This document shows, in pieces, positions 32,014-45,900 of a stretch of DNA of 64,000 bases. Position 1 is the stretch's first letter. Every line of letters starts with the position of its first letter. A program made the position numbers and the translations under genes. The notes beneath the pieces are model-generated. The model made no database searches, was not told where the DNA came from, and saw only the letters and a program-made list of their open reading frames with translations. The DNA is from Amphibalanus amphitrite (lineage: Eukaryota > Arthropoda > Thecostraca > Balanomorpha > Balanidae), in the NCBI RefSeq assembly GCF_019059575.1, contig NW_024883487.1, positions 1 through 64,000 of the forward strand. The letters are read 5' to 3'.

Positions 32014-33884
32014 GTTCCCCGCACTGGCACTTATACTGATAGACCAGCCCAGCCTTCTCTTTGATCCCTAATTTGTCCTTGGGTTTGACGAGCCTAGCAC
32101 TAAGGTTCGCTGCAGGTCTCGTGCTGACCTTCGCGTAGGGTCGGAGGACGCGCGTGACCTGTTCACTCACCCCCTGGATGTAAGGGATGCTTACATAAAC
32201 CCGTTTGTCCTCCTCCTGTTCCCTGCCTACCCGTTCAGAACCACCACCCTCTCCCATGCGTAGTCGTTCTCTATTTTTTACCCGCCTGTGGATACGGCAC
32301 ACCATTCGCTTTGGGTAGTGGTTCCTCACCAGTGCCCGTTCTATCTTCCCTGTCTCGCGTTCCTCGTCCTCAGGTGTTGTCGTGAGTCGTGATGCCCGTG
32401 TGAAAAGTGTCTGTGGGACTGATGCCTTGTGCTGTGAGCTGTGGTGTGATTCATAGTGAAGGTATTTGTCCGTATGAGTTGCTTTCCTGAACACCTCGGT
32501 CTTCATGGTCCCCCCTCCCAGTCTATGTACCTTTACATCCAAAAAAGGTAAGGATCCCTCCTTTTCCTCCTCGAGCGTGAATTCAATCCTCTCGTGCTGA
32601 GCGTTGAGGTGGTCGAGTAGTTCACCTACTTGATCTTTCTTTAAGATCACGAACGTGTCATCTACGTAGCGTCTCCACAGTTTCACTGGGTGTGGAAACG
32701 ACTGGAGTGCACTGGATTCGAACGATTCCATGAACAAGTTGGCCACCACAACGCTCACTGGCCGTGCCCCACTTTTGCTTAAAGAACTTTCCGTTAACCC
32801 TAAAGTAAGTAGTACCCAAACAGAGCCGTAACAATTTTATGATATCCTCGACCTCCAGTGCTGTTTCCGCTCTTACCTTGCTTTCCTCATCCAAAAACTC
32901 TTCTTCGAGTCTCTGGCGTGCTACTTCACATGCTACCTCTGTCGGTACCGATGTGAACAGCGCTTTGACGTCAAAAGAAACCATGGTCTCATCGTCACTG
33001 AGCGTAACATCTCGTAAACTGTCTTTGAAACTCGCCGTGTCCTTGACATGATGTTCAGACTTGCCTACCAGAGGAGATAATATGCTAGCTAAATGTTTGG
33101 ACAGCTGGTACGTTACACTGCCTATGCTAGACACGATGGAACGTAGCGGAACGCCCTGCTTGTGCACCTTCGGTAGCCCATAAAGCAATGGCGGAGTCGG
33201 GTCCGACGGGTACAGTTTTAGATACGTTTTTCTGTCCAATTTGCCCTGTTGTTCTAAGTCCTTTAGCGCCCCCCTTACCTCTCGTGTGTACCTACCGGTT
33301 GGGTCCCTATCCAGTTCAGTGTACGTGTCGTGATCCCCTATTAGTGTTTCTAACCTACTTTGATACTGCTCACAGGTCATCACACATACAGATCTACCCT
33401 TATCTGCAGGTAAAATCATAATATCTTGCCTATCTTGTAGGTCACGTAACGCTTTCCACTCCCCCTTACTGAGATTTTTGCTTTGCGGGGGACGGAAGGA
33501 ATTGAGAGCTTTGGTGACCTCGAATCTAAGCCTATTCGCTACATCCGGTGTTACATCGTCTGAACGGCACACACTTTCGACCGCCGAAACAAAATCCGCG
33601 ACTGGAACGCTTGTCGGCGTCGGTACAAAATTGAGCCCTTTACGTAGCACACTGACCTCATCGTCACTTAGGCTTACCCCAGACAGATTGACCACCCACT
33701 TATCTCCATTGTCCTCCCCCTGTCCACCAGTCTCCTCCTGCTCACCGGTCTCCTGTCTGTCCTCCTGCTTACCAGTCTCCTGGCCACCGGTCTCCTGCTC
33801 ACTGGTCGTGAGCAGGATACATACCTCGTGGTGGTATGTATTTTGGTAGGTGTTTGAGACGTTTGAGACGTATTGTCTTGTATT
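32014..33884 (-). pseudogene. Penelope-like RT, copy D (broken)
   Basis: This is as copy A, with the shared break at 32759 and 3' truncation at about 32014. It has private missense changes (Glu to Asp in FKESL, Ala to Val in PTEAACE) and an Arg-to-Cys change in VRRIHRR shared with copy E. No extra stop was seen. Confidence 0.9.
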
Positions 33885-33987
33885 TTAATGCATTTTAAAG
33901 CACGGCTGACCAAGGGAGCAGAAGCTTCCGAAAGCTACCGAATCAATATACGCATTACTGGTGTCGAAGAATTGGTTCCTAAATAAA

Positions 33988-36817
33988 CAACTCTACATTG
34001 CTGTACAGCTAATACGCTTTTCACCTGGTGGCCAGTAGAGGAACTAACAGTTACTACAACTGACCGTCAGAAGCACCCAACACACACCGTGCCGCTCACA
34101 GTAACATACCAGGATGTAGACCCCAGTCGGGCAGCGCTCCGGCGTCCGGTAGTCGCAGCTGGTCCAGCAGTGACAGCAGCCGGCCGGCGCTGCCCTCCGG
34201 CGCCGTCCGACAGGCGTTCACGGCCACCACCCTGACGGACAGACGTTACACGGTCAGCAGAGAGCCGACACTCGGTCAGCGGACAGTGGCGTTGGGTCAC
34301 CGGATGGCAGAGCATCGCCGCAGCACACAGACCAGACAGGACTGTGCCGACAACGCAACCCCGTTGGAGTAACATGACCCTAATAAATGCACCGAAAATG
34401 CTCTGGTCTGTCTCCATTACTTATAATAATAAAAAAATGAAAGAACAACTGAGATGAGGGAAAGGAGTGAGGCGTCTGTTAGGGTCCCCGTGCAATACGC
34501 CCGGTGCGGTGACTGACCTCTGCGCCGCTAGCTGGAGAGCTGGTTAACCCGGCTGACGACCTTCTGTACCTCCTCGGCGGAGAGCGGGTGGCCGTTGGTG
34601 GCCCGCCGCAGCCCGTCCCGGTAGCCGGCCGCCCCATCCGGCGGCACGCCCTGGGGAGTCATAGCATAACACTCAGGCAGGTTCAGGTTTCAGTCCGACA
34701 CACAGAACCGTCCGGCGACACGCCCTGGGGGCGACATATGGGCGCGCTCAGGGCTCAGGTACAGGTCTCGCGAGATTAAGCGGTAGGTTTTGCACTTTTA
34801 CATTTCCGGTTATATCTCAGAAACTAATCGATCTACGATGAAGCCATTTTACACGATCATGGCCGGCTTGTTACCCAACAAGTCGATCGCATCTTCAACA
34901 CTTAAAAGCTTAAGACGACAAAGATATAGCCTGAAGTACACTAAATTTTCTAGGTGCAAAACCTACCGCTAAAACCCGCGAGCCCTGTACCATGCACAAG
35001 GGCGCCGGGTGCAGTGTCTGTGTGTCCCTGACTGACCTGCAGCGGTGACGCTGTCACAGAAAGCACCTGTTCATTGCCCAATGGATCCAGCCCAGTTCCG
35101 GCCGGCCGAGTGCCCGCACGTACGCAGCCAGTGTTACGGTCTGTGTTCGATCTATGTTACGGTCTGTGTTCAATCTATTTTACGCCCTGTGTAACGACCT
35201 GCGTTACGGCTTGTGTTACGGTCTGTGTTACATACCCTGTTCTGGGCGGTCTCCACCTTGACCCTCTTAGCGTCCCAGAGTCGGTATTGGTAGACGTGCG
35301 CGTTCTCTGCCGAGACGTCCCGCAGGTGAACGAGCAGGTTCTGTAGGCCGACCAGCGTCTCAGCTGGCACCTGAGAAGGTCAGGAGAGGGTAGGGGAGGT
35401 CAGTGGTGTACTGGCGTCTGACATAGACCAGCGGACAGGGGGAGGGGAGAGGGAGAGGAGTCTGGTGGCGCAGAAGGACCGTTCCGCGCTTGAAAGTGGA
35501 CATATCTGAGGACCGTTCCGCGCGCGCTGACACTGCCTCTAGAACCGTTCTGCGAGCAGTCAGACATGCAGACCGGATTGATGTTTTGAAACTTTGACAT
35601 AATAAACTTTAATTAAATCGACACAGGTACTCTAACCGCATGTGTTTTTTATATCGCGGACAAAAAAGTGGGGATTGTTAGGGTTAAGCAGGGAGTCACC
35701 GATGTTAGATCCCTCTCTGGGTCCTTTCATAGGTCACGGTCCTGACCCGAGATAGCTGAGCTGTGTCGCAGCCCTGACCTCAGACAGCTGAGCTGTGCAC
35801 GCCGTCGGCTCGGCCGTCGGTCGCCACAGCCGCTGACGCCAGTGTCCAAACAGCTCCAAACAATATCCGGCCCTGTATAGCAGGATAAGCCATCAGAGGC
35901 GGGAGTGATCAATGGAGGGACGCGAAACACTAACGCCAAGGGGATGACAACTGCTGAGGAATAAAGAAACTACATGCAGGTACACTAGGAACACGTCATG
36001 CTGGAGTTGACGTGTTCCCAGCCCGTCCTGTACCATGCAGCCCGTTCCGGTGATCACAACCGCAGGGCCGGATATTGTTGGGAGCTGTTTGGACACTGGC
36101 GTCAGCGGCTGTGGCGACTGACGGCCGAGCCGACGGCGTGCACAGCTCAGCTGTCTGAGGTCAGGGCTGCGACACAGCTCAGCTATCTCGGGTCAGGACC
36201 GTGACCCCCTATGAAAAGACACAGAGAGGGATCTAACATCGGTGAGTCCCTGCTTAGCCCTAACAATCCCTACTTTTTTCTCCGCGCTATAAAAAAACAC
36301 ATGCGAGTTATAAAAAACACATCCCTATCAACCAGTCCCAAACAGTGTACCAAATTTGAGCGCAATCGGCGTGACAGTTCAGGGTTCAAGATATATGAGC
36401 AACCCAAAATCGCTACTGCAGCAGAATAACGAACACTCTTGGCCCTTCACGTCGCACGTGTCACGACGCTCACCATGATACATCAGTTGTAGTCAATAAC
36501 TCACCAAGATACATCAGTTGTAGTCAATAACGAGATGGAAGGGATAGCATTACGCGCAACAAAGAGTAACGCAGGTCAATCAGCCCAGCGGTTGCTGACT
36601 TACAAGCCTATTAAAAACGTTACAGGAATACGCTTCGCTAGCTCAAACGTAATAGAGTAGAATCATTTTTATTATTAATCCCTACTATACGCTTACGCAG
36701 CTGTGGCGTGGCGAGTGAAGACACTCGCTCTGACTGACTGGACCGATAGCCGAGACGCTGCTGACTCTGGTGGTGAATGGTGAGCGGAAGAGGAGAAAGT
36801 TTACGCCAAAGCTGAAG
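33988..36817. repeat. Array unit 6 (B-type, uninterrupted, 2830 bp)
   Basis: The unit holds core K6, a foldback without hairpin insert (35639-36304) and the second subtype of linker S. There is no private insertion. Confidence 0.88.
34110..35370 (-). pseudogene. Captured exon-like fragments in core K6
   Basis: Exon c is 34110-34231, exon b 34528-34650 and exon a 35236-35370. It is nearly identical to K5, supporting a direct duplication between these neighbouring units. Confidence 0.5.
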
Positions 36818-36939
36818 CAACTCTACATTGCCGTACAGCTAATACGCTTTTCACCTGGTGGCCAGTAGAGGAACTAACAGTTACTACAACTGACCGTCAG
36901 AAGCACCCAACACACACCGTGCCGCTCCCAGTAACATAC

Positions 36940-38200
36940 CAGGATGTAGACCCCAGTCGGGCAGCGCTCCGGCGTCCGGCAGCCGCAGCTGGTCCAGCAG
37001 TGACAGCAGCCGGCCGGCGCTGCCCTCCGGCGCCGTCCGACAGGCGTTCACGGCCACCACCCTGACGGACAGACGTTACACGGTCAGCAGAGAGCCGACA
37101 CTCGGTCAGCGGACAGTGGCGTTGGGTCACCGGATGGCAGAGCATCGCCGCAGCACACAGACCAGACAGGACTGTGCCGACAACGCAACCCCGTTGGAGT
37201 AACATGACCCTAATAAATGCACCGAAAATGCTCTGGTCTATCTCCATTATTTATAATAATAAAAAAATGAAAGAACAACTGAGATGAGGGAAAGGAGTGA
37301 GGCGTCTGCTAGGGTCCCCGTGCAATACGCCCGGTGCGGTGACTGACCTCATCACCGCTAGCTGGAGAGCTGGTTCACCCGGCTGACGACCTTCTGTACC
37401 TCCTCGGCGGAGAGCGGGTGGCCGTTGGTGGTCCACCGCAGCCCGTCCCGGTAGCCGGCCGCCCCATCCGGCGACACGCCCTGGGGAGTCAAAGCATAAC
37501 ACTCAGGCAGGTTCAGGTTTCAGTCCGACACACAGAACCGTCCGGCGACACGCCCTGGGGGCGACACATGGGCGCGCTCAGGGCTCAGGTACAGGTCTCG
37601 CGAGATTAAGCGGTAGGTTTTGCACTTTTACATTTCCGGTTATATCTCAGAAACTAATCGATCTACGATGAAGCCATTTTACACGATCATGGCCGGCTTG
37701 TTACCCAACAAGTCGATCGCATCTTCAACACTTAAAAGCTTAAGACGACGAAGATATAACCTAAAGTACACTAAATTTTCTAGGTGCAAAACCTACCGCT
37801 AAAACCCGCGAGCCCTGTACCATGCACAAGGGCGCCGGGTGCAGTGTCTGTGTGTCCCTGACTGACCTGCAGCGGTGACGCTGTCACAGAAAGCACCTGT
37901 TCATTGCCCAATGGATCCAGCCCAGTTCCGGCCGGCCGAGTGCCCGCACGTACGCAGCCAGTGTTACGGTCTGTGTTCGATCTATGTTACGGTCTGTGTT
38001 CAATCTATTTTACGCCCTGTGTAACGACCTGCGTTACGGCTTGTGTTACGGTCTGTGTTACATACCCTGTTCTGGGCGGTCTCCACCTTGACCCTCTTAG
38101 CGTCCCAGAGTCGGTACTGGTAGACGTGCGCGTTCTCTGCCGAGACGTCCCGCAGGTGAACGAGCAGGTTCTGTAGGCCGACCAGCGTCTCAGCTGGCAC
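36940..38200 (-). pseudogene. Captured exon-like fragments in core K7
   Basis: Exon c is 36940-37061, exon b 37358-37480 (one Arg-to-Trp change, shared with K9) and exon a 38066-38200. This core is uninterrupted and is the cleanest place to test the splice signals. Confidence 0.5.
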
Positions 38201-39708
38201 CTGAGAAGGTCAGGGGAGGGTAGGGGATGTCAGTGGTGTACTGGTGTCTGACATAGACCAGCGGACAGGGGGAGGGGAAAGGGAGAGGAGTCTGGTGGCG
38301 CAGTAGGACCGTTCCGCGCTTGAAAGTGGACACATCAGAGGACCGTTCCGCGCGCGCTGACACTGCCTCTAGAACCGTTCTGCGAGCAGTCAGACATGCA
38401 GACCGGATTGATGTTTTGAAACTTTGACATAATAAACTTTAATTAAATCGACACAGGTACTCTAACCGCATGTGTTTTTTATATCGCGGACAAAAAAGTG
38501 GGGATTGTTAGGGTTAAGCAGGGAGTCACCGATGTTAGATCCCTCTCTGGGTCCTTTCATAGGTCACGGTCCTGACCCGAGATAGCTGAGCTGTGTCGCA
38601 GCCCTGACCTCAGACAGCTGAGCTGTGCACGCCGTCGGCTCGGCCGTCGGTCGCCACAGCCGCTGACGCCAGTGTCCAAACAGCTCCAAACAATATCCGG
38701 CCCTGTATAGCAGGATAAGCCATCAGAGGCGGGAGTGATCAATGGAGGGACGCGAAACACTAACGCCAAGGGGATGACAACTGCTGAGGAATAAAGAAAC
38801 TACATGAGATGATGTTTTTCGTACTCCAGCGTAGTACGAAAAACATCATCTCACGCTCTCAGTCCCAGCGGATAAAAACAACACCTAAGAAAGAAACTAC
38901 TTGCAGGTACACTGGGAACACGTCATGCTGGAGTTGACGTGTTCCCAGCCCGTCCTGTACCATGCAGCCCGTTCCGGTGATCACTCCCGCCTCTGATGGC
39001 TTATCCTGCTATACAGGGCCGGATATTGTTTGGAGCTATTTGGACACTGGCGTCAGCGGCTGTGGCGACTGACGGCCGAGCCGACGGCGTGCACAGCTCA
39101 GCTGTCTGAGGTCAGGGCTGCGACACAGCTCAGCTATCTCGGGTCAGGACCGTGACCCCCTATGAAAAGACCCAGAGAGGGATCTAACATCGGTGACTCC
39201 CTGCTTAACCCTAACAATCCCTACTTTTTTCTCCGCGCTATAAAAAACACATGCGAGTTATAAAAAAAAAACACATCCCTATCAACCAGTACCTATCAAC
39301 CAGTTACTTAAATCGACACAGGTACTCTAACCGCATGTGTTTTTTATATCGCGGACAAAAAAGTGGGGATTGTTAGGGTTAAGCAGGGAGTCACCGATGT
39401 TAGATCCCTCTCTGGGTCCTTTCATAGGTCACGGTCCTGACCCGAGATAGCTGAGCTGTGTCGCAGCCCTGACCTCAGACAGCTGAGCTGTGCACGCCGT
39501 CGGCTCGGCCGTCAGGTGCCACAGCCGCTGACGCAAGTGTCCAAACAGCTCCAAACAATATCCGGCCCTGTATAGCAGGATAAGCCATCAGAGGCGGGAG
39601 TGATCAATGGAGAGACGCGAAACACTAACGGCAAGGGGATGACAACTGCTGAGGAATAAAGAAACTACATGCAGGTACACTGGGAACACGTCATGCTGGA
39701 GTTGACAT

Positions 39709-41580
39709 GTTCCCCGCACTGGCACTTATACTGATAGACCAGCCCAGCCTTCTCTTTGATCCCTAATTTGTCCTTGGGTTTGACGAGCCTAGCACTAAGG
39801 TTCGCTGCAGGTCTCGTGCTGACCTTCGCGTAGGGTCGGAGGACGCGCGTGACCTGTTCACTCACCCCCTGGATGTAAGGGATGCTTACATAAACCCGTT
39901 TGTCCTCCTCCTGTTCCCTGCCTACCCGTTCAGAACCACCACCCTCTCCCATGCGTAGTCGTTCTCTATTTTTTACCCGCCTGTGGATACGGCACACCAT
40001 TCGCTTTGGGTAGTGGTTCCTCACCAGTGCCCGTTCTATCTTCCCTGTCTCGCGTTCCTCGTCCTCAGGTGTTGTCGTGAGTCGTGATGCCCGTGTGAAA
40101 AGTGTCTGTGGGACTGATGCCTTGTGCTGTGAGCTGTGGTGTGATTCATAGTGAAGGTATTTGTCCGTATGAGTTGCTTTCCTGAACACCTCGGTCTTCA
40201 TGGTCCCCCCTCCCAGTCTATGTACCTTTACATCCAAAAAAGGTAAGGATCCCTCCTTTTCCTCCTCGAGCGTGAATTCAATCCTCTCGTGCTGAGCGTT
40301 GAGGTGGTCGAGTAGTTCACCTACTTGATCTTTCTTTAAGATCACGAACGTGTCATCTACGTAGCGTCTCCACAGTTTCACTGGGTGTGGAAACGACTGG
40401 AGTGCACTGGATTCGAACGATTCCATGAACAAGTTGGCCACCACAACGCTCACTGGCCGTGCCCCACTTTTGCTTAAAGAACTTTCCGTTAACCCTAAAG
40501 TAAGTAGTACCCAAACAGAGCCGTAACAATTTTATGATATCCTCGACCTCCAGTGCTGTTTCCGCTCTTACCTTGCTTTCCTCATCCAAAAACTCTTCTT
40601 CGAGTCTCTGGCGTGCTACTTCACATGCTGCCTCTGTCGGTACCGATGTGAACAGCGCTTTGACGTCAAAAGAAACCATGGTCTCATCGTCACTGAGCGT
40701 AACATCTCGTAAACTCTCTTTGAAACTCGCCGTGTCCTTGACATGATGTTCAGACTTGCCTACCAGAGGAGATAATATGCTAGCTAAATGTTTGGACAGC
40801 TGGTACGTTACACTGCCTATGCTAGACACGATGGAACGTAGCGGAACGCCCTGCTTGTGCACCTTCGGTAGCCCATAAAGCAATGGCGGAGTCGGGTCCG
40901 ACGGGTACAGTTTTAGATACGTTTTTCTGTCCAATTTGCCCTGTTGTTCTAAGTCCTTTAGCGCCCCCCTTACCTCTCGTGTGTACCTACCGGTTGGGTC
41001 CCTATCCAGTTCAGTGTACGTGTCGTGATCCCCTATTAGTGTTTCTAACCTACTTTGATACTGCTCACAGGTCATCACACATACAGATCTACCCTTATCT
41101 GCAGGTAAAATCATAATATCTTGCCTATCTTGTAGGTCACGTAACGCTTTCCACTCCCCCTTACTGAGATTTTTTGCTTTGCGGGGGACGGAAGGAATTG
41201 AGAGCTTTGGTGACCTCGAATCTAAGCCTATTCGCTACATCCGGTGTTACATCGTCTGAACGGCACACACTTTCGACCGCCGAAACAAAATCCGCGACTG
41301 GAACGCTTGTCGGCGTCGGTACAAAATTGAGCCCTTTACGCAGCACACTGACCTCATCGTCACTTAGGCTTACCCCAGACAGATTGACCACCCACTTATC
41401 TCCATTGTCCTCCCCCTGTCCACCAGTCTCCTCCTGCTCACCGGTCTCCTGTCTGTCCTCCTGCTTACCAGTCTCCTGGCCACCGGTCTCCTGCTCACTG
41501 GTCGTGAGCAGGATACATACCTCGTGGTGGTATGTATTTTGGTAGGTGTTTGAGACGTTTGAGACGTATTGTCTTGTATT
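39709..41580 (-). pseudogene. Penelope-like RT, copy E (broken)
   Basis: This is as copy A, with the shared break at 40454 and 3' truncation at about 39709. It has one extra T in the T-run near 41170, which separates the first 76 residues (41161-41391) from the rest. Confidence 0.9.
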
Positions 41581-41805
41581 TTAATGCATTTTAAAGCACG
41601 GCTGACGAAGGGAGCAGAAGCTTCCGAAAGCTACCGAATCAATATACGCATTACTGGTGTCGAAGAATTGGTTCCTAAATAAACAACTCTACATTGCTGT
41701 ACAGCTAATACGCTTTTCACCTGGTGGCCAGTAGAGGCACTAACAGTTACTACAACTGACGGTCAGAAGCACCCAACACACACCGTGCCGCTCCCAGTAA
41801 CATAC

Positions 41806-42351
41806 CAGGATGTAGACCCCAGTCGGGCAGCGCTCCGGCGTCCGGTAGTCGCAGCTGGTCCAGCAGTGACAGCAGCCGGCCGGCGCTGCCCTCCGGCGCC
41901 GTCCGACAGGCGTTCACGGCCACCACCCTGACGGACAGACGTTACACGGTCAGCAAAGAGCCGACACTCGGTCAGCGGACAGTGGCGTTGGGTCACCGGA
42001 TGGCAGAGCATCGCCGCAGCACACAGACCAGACAGGACTGTGCCGACAACGCAACCCCGTTGGAGTAACATGACCCTAATAAATGCACCGATAATGCTCT
42101 GGTCTATCTCCATTATTTATAATAATAAAAAATGAAAGAACAACTGAGATGAGGGAAAGGAGTGAGGCGTCTGTTAGGGTCCCCGACCCCGTGCAATACG
42201 CCCGGTGCGGTGACTGACCTCTGCGCCGCTAGCTGGAGAGCTGGTTCACCCGGCTGACGACCTTCTGTACCTCCTCGGCGGAGAGCGGGTGGCCGTTGGT
42301 GGTCCGCCGCAGCCCGTCCCGGTAGCCCGCCGCCCCATCCGGCGACACGCC
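41806..42351 (-). pseudogene. Captured exon-like fragments in core K8 (c and b only)
   Basis: Exon c is 41806-41927 and exon b 42229-42351. Exon a is removed by the unit's internal deletion. The 6-bp insertion between c and b is shared with K3. Confidence 0.5.
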
Positions 42352-42852
42352 CTGCGGAGTCATAGCATAACACTCAGGCAGGTTCAGGTTTCAGTCCGAC
42401 ACACAGAACCGTCCGGCGACACGCCCTGGGGGCGACACATGGGCGCGCTCAGGGCTCAGGTACAGGTCTCGCGAGATTAAGCGGTAGGTTTTGCACTTTT
42501 ACATTTCAGGTTATATCTCAGAAACTAATCGATCTACGATGAAGCCATTTTACACGATCATGGCCGGCTTGTTACCCAACAAGTCGATCGCAGCTTCAAC
42601 ACTTAAAAGCTTAAGACGACGAAGATATAACCTAAAGTACACTAAATTTTCTAGGTGCAAAACCTACCGCTAAAACCCGCGAGCCCTGTTGCACGCCGTC
42701 GGCTCGGCCGTCAGTCGTCACAGCCGCTGACGCCAGTGTCCAAACAGCTCCAAACAATATCCGGCCCTGTATAGCAGGATAAGCCATCAGAGGCGGGAGT
42801 GATCAATGGAGGGACGCGAAACACTAACGCCAAGGGGATGACAACTGCTGAG

Positions 42853-42943
42853 TGTAGCGCGTAGTGCGCTTACGTCATGTGACTACCTCGCCCGGTCGCC
42901 ACTAGAGGCGCTTGTGTTGAAATACACTCAGTTGACCGCTACA
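42853..42943 (+). repeat. 5' LTR of intact gypsy element
   Basis: This 91-bp LTR is very short for the superfamily. It ends ACCGCTACA. No TATA box is obvious. Confidence 0.93.
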
Positions 42944-42945
42944 TC

Positions 42946-42962
42946 TGGTGGCAGCGGGTGGG
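42946..42962 (+). promoter_or_regulatory. Primer-binding site of intact gypsy element
   Basis: TGGTGGCAGCGGGTGGG starts 2 nt after the LTR with the expected TGG complement of a tRNA CCA end. I cannot name the tRNA with confidence. Confidence 0.6.
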
Positions 42963-42988
42963 CCGCTCCGCAGTCTGAGCCCCACACC

Positions 42989-45900
42989 ATGGATGGTGAA
43001 AGTGATACGAGAGTGCAAGTGCTTGTACCGCCGCAGCCTAAAACCGAACAGTGCACGATCACCGATTACATCGACTACTTTGAGGCTGTGGCGACGGCCA
43101 ACGCGTGGGACGATACTGTGAAAGCCAGGATTTTTCCTGCGCTGCTCGGTATGGGCAATACTGTGCTGACAGACTGCCCGGAGGCTGACAAAAAGAGCTT
43201 TGCCAAAATCAAAACGTATCTCACTAAAGTTGGAGAGCCGTACCGTGATGCGTTTATGCTCGATTTGTTTCGTGTTCGAATGGCTGACCTTGAACCGGTC
43301 GAGAAGTACCGTGACCGTGTGGTGACTTTAGTTGAACAAGTTTACCCGCGGTTTGCAGCGAGCAATAAGGCAGCTCTTGCTCGTGATTTTTTTGTCTGTG
43401 GACTGCCAGATTCTATGAGGGCAGCAGTGTTGAACTCTGGCTCCTGCCGTAAGCTGGAAGAGGCTGTCAACTCAGCGCTGATGTGCTTCAGCCTCAGCGG
43501 CCGGCTCGGGTCGCGCGGCTCTGGAGGCGCTGCCGGTGGTGGTCACGTGACCTGGCGCACGGTGCGTTCGCCGGCCGCTCCGAGGGGAGGAGTGAGGAGC
43601 GGCGACCCGGCGCGGTCTGGCCCGAGGGCGGTATGCTGGCGCTGCGGTATTGCTGGTCATGTGCGTGCACAGTGCCGCGCTCCCGGCGACGGACTGGCTG
43701 GTAGACGGATGGAGGGCATTGCGGTTTCACCCGTCTCCGATGATGACCGTGTCTACGTCGACATCGACATCGATGGCTGTCCGATGCAGCTTCTGGCAGA
43801 TAGCGGTGCCACCGTCAGCTGTCTGCCCACTTCTTTCCGGCCCAACTCCATGGCTAAAGACGACTATGTTATCGCTGCCAATGGGTCGAGAATGCCTGTG
43901 TATGGTCTGCTGAACTGCTCTGTCTCGCTCAGTGGCGCTACGCTGATGCACGACTTCATCATCACCGACGTGCAGCGCGGTGTGGTGGGGGCAGACCTTC
44001 TGCAGAAGTTCGGTGCGTCCATCGACTTCGACCGTGGAGCTGTGCTTGTCGGTGTGAATCGACACCCAGCTGGCGCGGCCGACAGTGTGACGTCACCTGG
44101 CTCCGGTGGCGCCTGCGTCGGAGGGACGGTCGTCGCGCCGGTGGCGCCATCTCTGGGCTACGTTGAGACTGCTCAGAGTGGGGCGCCGCCTGCGCCTCCC
44201 TCCGCTCCGGTGGCGCCATCTGCGACTCCCTCCGCTCCGGTGGCGCCATCTGCGAGACACAGCGTGAAGGAAGATACTGCCGCCGGTGAGGCGCCGCTGC
44301 TGGACTGGGAGGAGGGATGCTTCCACGAGGTCGGGATGCTGGCTACCGGTGAGGACTTACTGAGCGAGTGTGACTTTGATGATAGCAGCGATGCTTCGTG
44401 TAACGGACTTGAAAAGCTTAAGAGCCAGTTTGCGGACGTGTTCAATGGTCTCGGGCGCACCAGTTTGATAGAGCATAAGATAGAAACAACATGTGACCAG
44501 CCCATAGTGTGTCGCCCTCATAAACTGCCAGCGGCATATATGTCTCGAGCTCAAAGTGCAATCGATCAAATGCTTCGTGATGGGGTGCTAGAACAAAGTG
44601 ACAGTGACTACATGAACCCCGTGGTGCTTGTTAAAAAGAAAAGCGGCGACATACGTGTCTGTATTGATTTCAGGAAACTGAATGAGGTGACGGTGAAAGA
44701 TCGTCAGCCTGTGCCGCTGGTGTCAGACGTCATCGGGAAGCTGGCGGAGTCGACAGTGTTCTCAGTGCTCGATGCTCGCTCGGGATACTATCAGATCCCT
44801 CTCAGGGAACAGGACAGAAAGAAGACGGCCTTCCAGTTTAATGGCCAGCTACTGCAATTCCGTACAATGCCGTTCGGTCTCTGCAACGGTCCCAGTACGT
44901 TCAACCGTCTGGTGCAGAGGCTGACACAAGATCTGCCATGTGTGGCAGCGTATTTCGATGACTGGTGCATCCACAGCCGGGACGAGTCGTCACATTTGGA
45001 GGATCTGCGCTGTGTCTTGCAGAGACTACGAGAAGCTGGACTGACGCTGAACGGCGAGAAGTGCCGGTTTCTGCTGACATCCCTGGAGTCGTTCCTTGGC
45101 TTCAGCATCGAGGGTGGTATGATTCGACCGACGAAGGAGCACATCAGAGCTGTTGAGGCGATACCGCGGCCTGGCGATCAGACAGCTCTCAGGAAGTTCC
45201 TGGGCCTGTGCGGCTTCTATAGGTCGCACATCGCGGAATTCAGCTTGATTGCGAGGCCGTTGCACGATCTTTTGCAGAAGGGGAAGTCATTCCTCTGGGA
45301 TGGCGCGCACGAGACAGCGTTTTGTCGGCTGAAGGCCCTGCTGGCTGAACGTCCGGCTCTGAAGATTCCTACGGAATCGTCACAGCTATCAGTGCGGACC
45401 GACGCCAGCGAGAATGGCTTCGGCTGCGTACTAGAGGCAGACGGCCAGCCTGTGGAGTTCAGCAGCAGAGCATTCAACAAGTCACAGCGGCACTACTCCG
45501 TAATAGAAAAAGAAGCATGCGCGATTGTACACGCTTTGAAGAGATGGCGTCACCTGCTGGTGGGACGGCCGGTACGTCTGTTCACGGATCACAAGCCTCT
45601 TCAGTGGTTGCGCTCCAAGAAGGATCTGACTGGTCGGCTGGGTCGCTGGGCGCTACTACTGGAGGAGTTCGACATCAGCATTCATCACGTCGCAGGATCT
45701 GAACATGTCGTCCCGGACGTGCTCAGCCGGTCGTTCCCGGAGCAGCCGCAGTGTGTCGCTAGTGTCGCTGACTGGCGCTCTGAGCTGGCGACTGATGACG
45801 GCGTGCGCCAGCTGCAGGACAGGAAGCCGGACGAGTTCCGAGTGAACGGGCGTGGTGCGCTCTGCCATGTGCATCCGGTCTTCGGAGAACAGCTGGTGGT

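Larger units (their letters stand above)
26850..33987. repeat. Array unit 5 (A-type)
   Basis: Core K5 is split by a restriction-endonuclease-type LINE (27769-30031). It is followed by a foldback with hairpin insert (30773-31562), a half arm (31640-31913) and PLE copy D. The residual length is about 4865 bp. It directly follows another A unit, breaking the A/B alternation. Confidence 0.85.
36818..41683. repeat. Array unit 7 (A-type, uninterrupted, 4866 bp)
   Basis: The unit holds core K7, a foldback with hairpin insert (38468-39254), a half arm (39330-39607) and PLE copy E (39709-41683). It has no private insertion, so it is the best reference for the A unit. Confidence 0.9.
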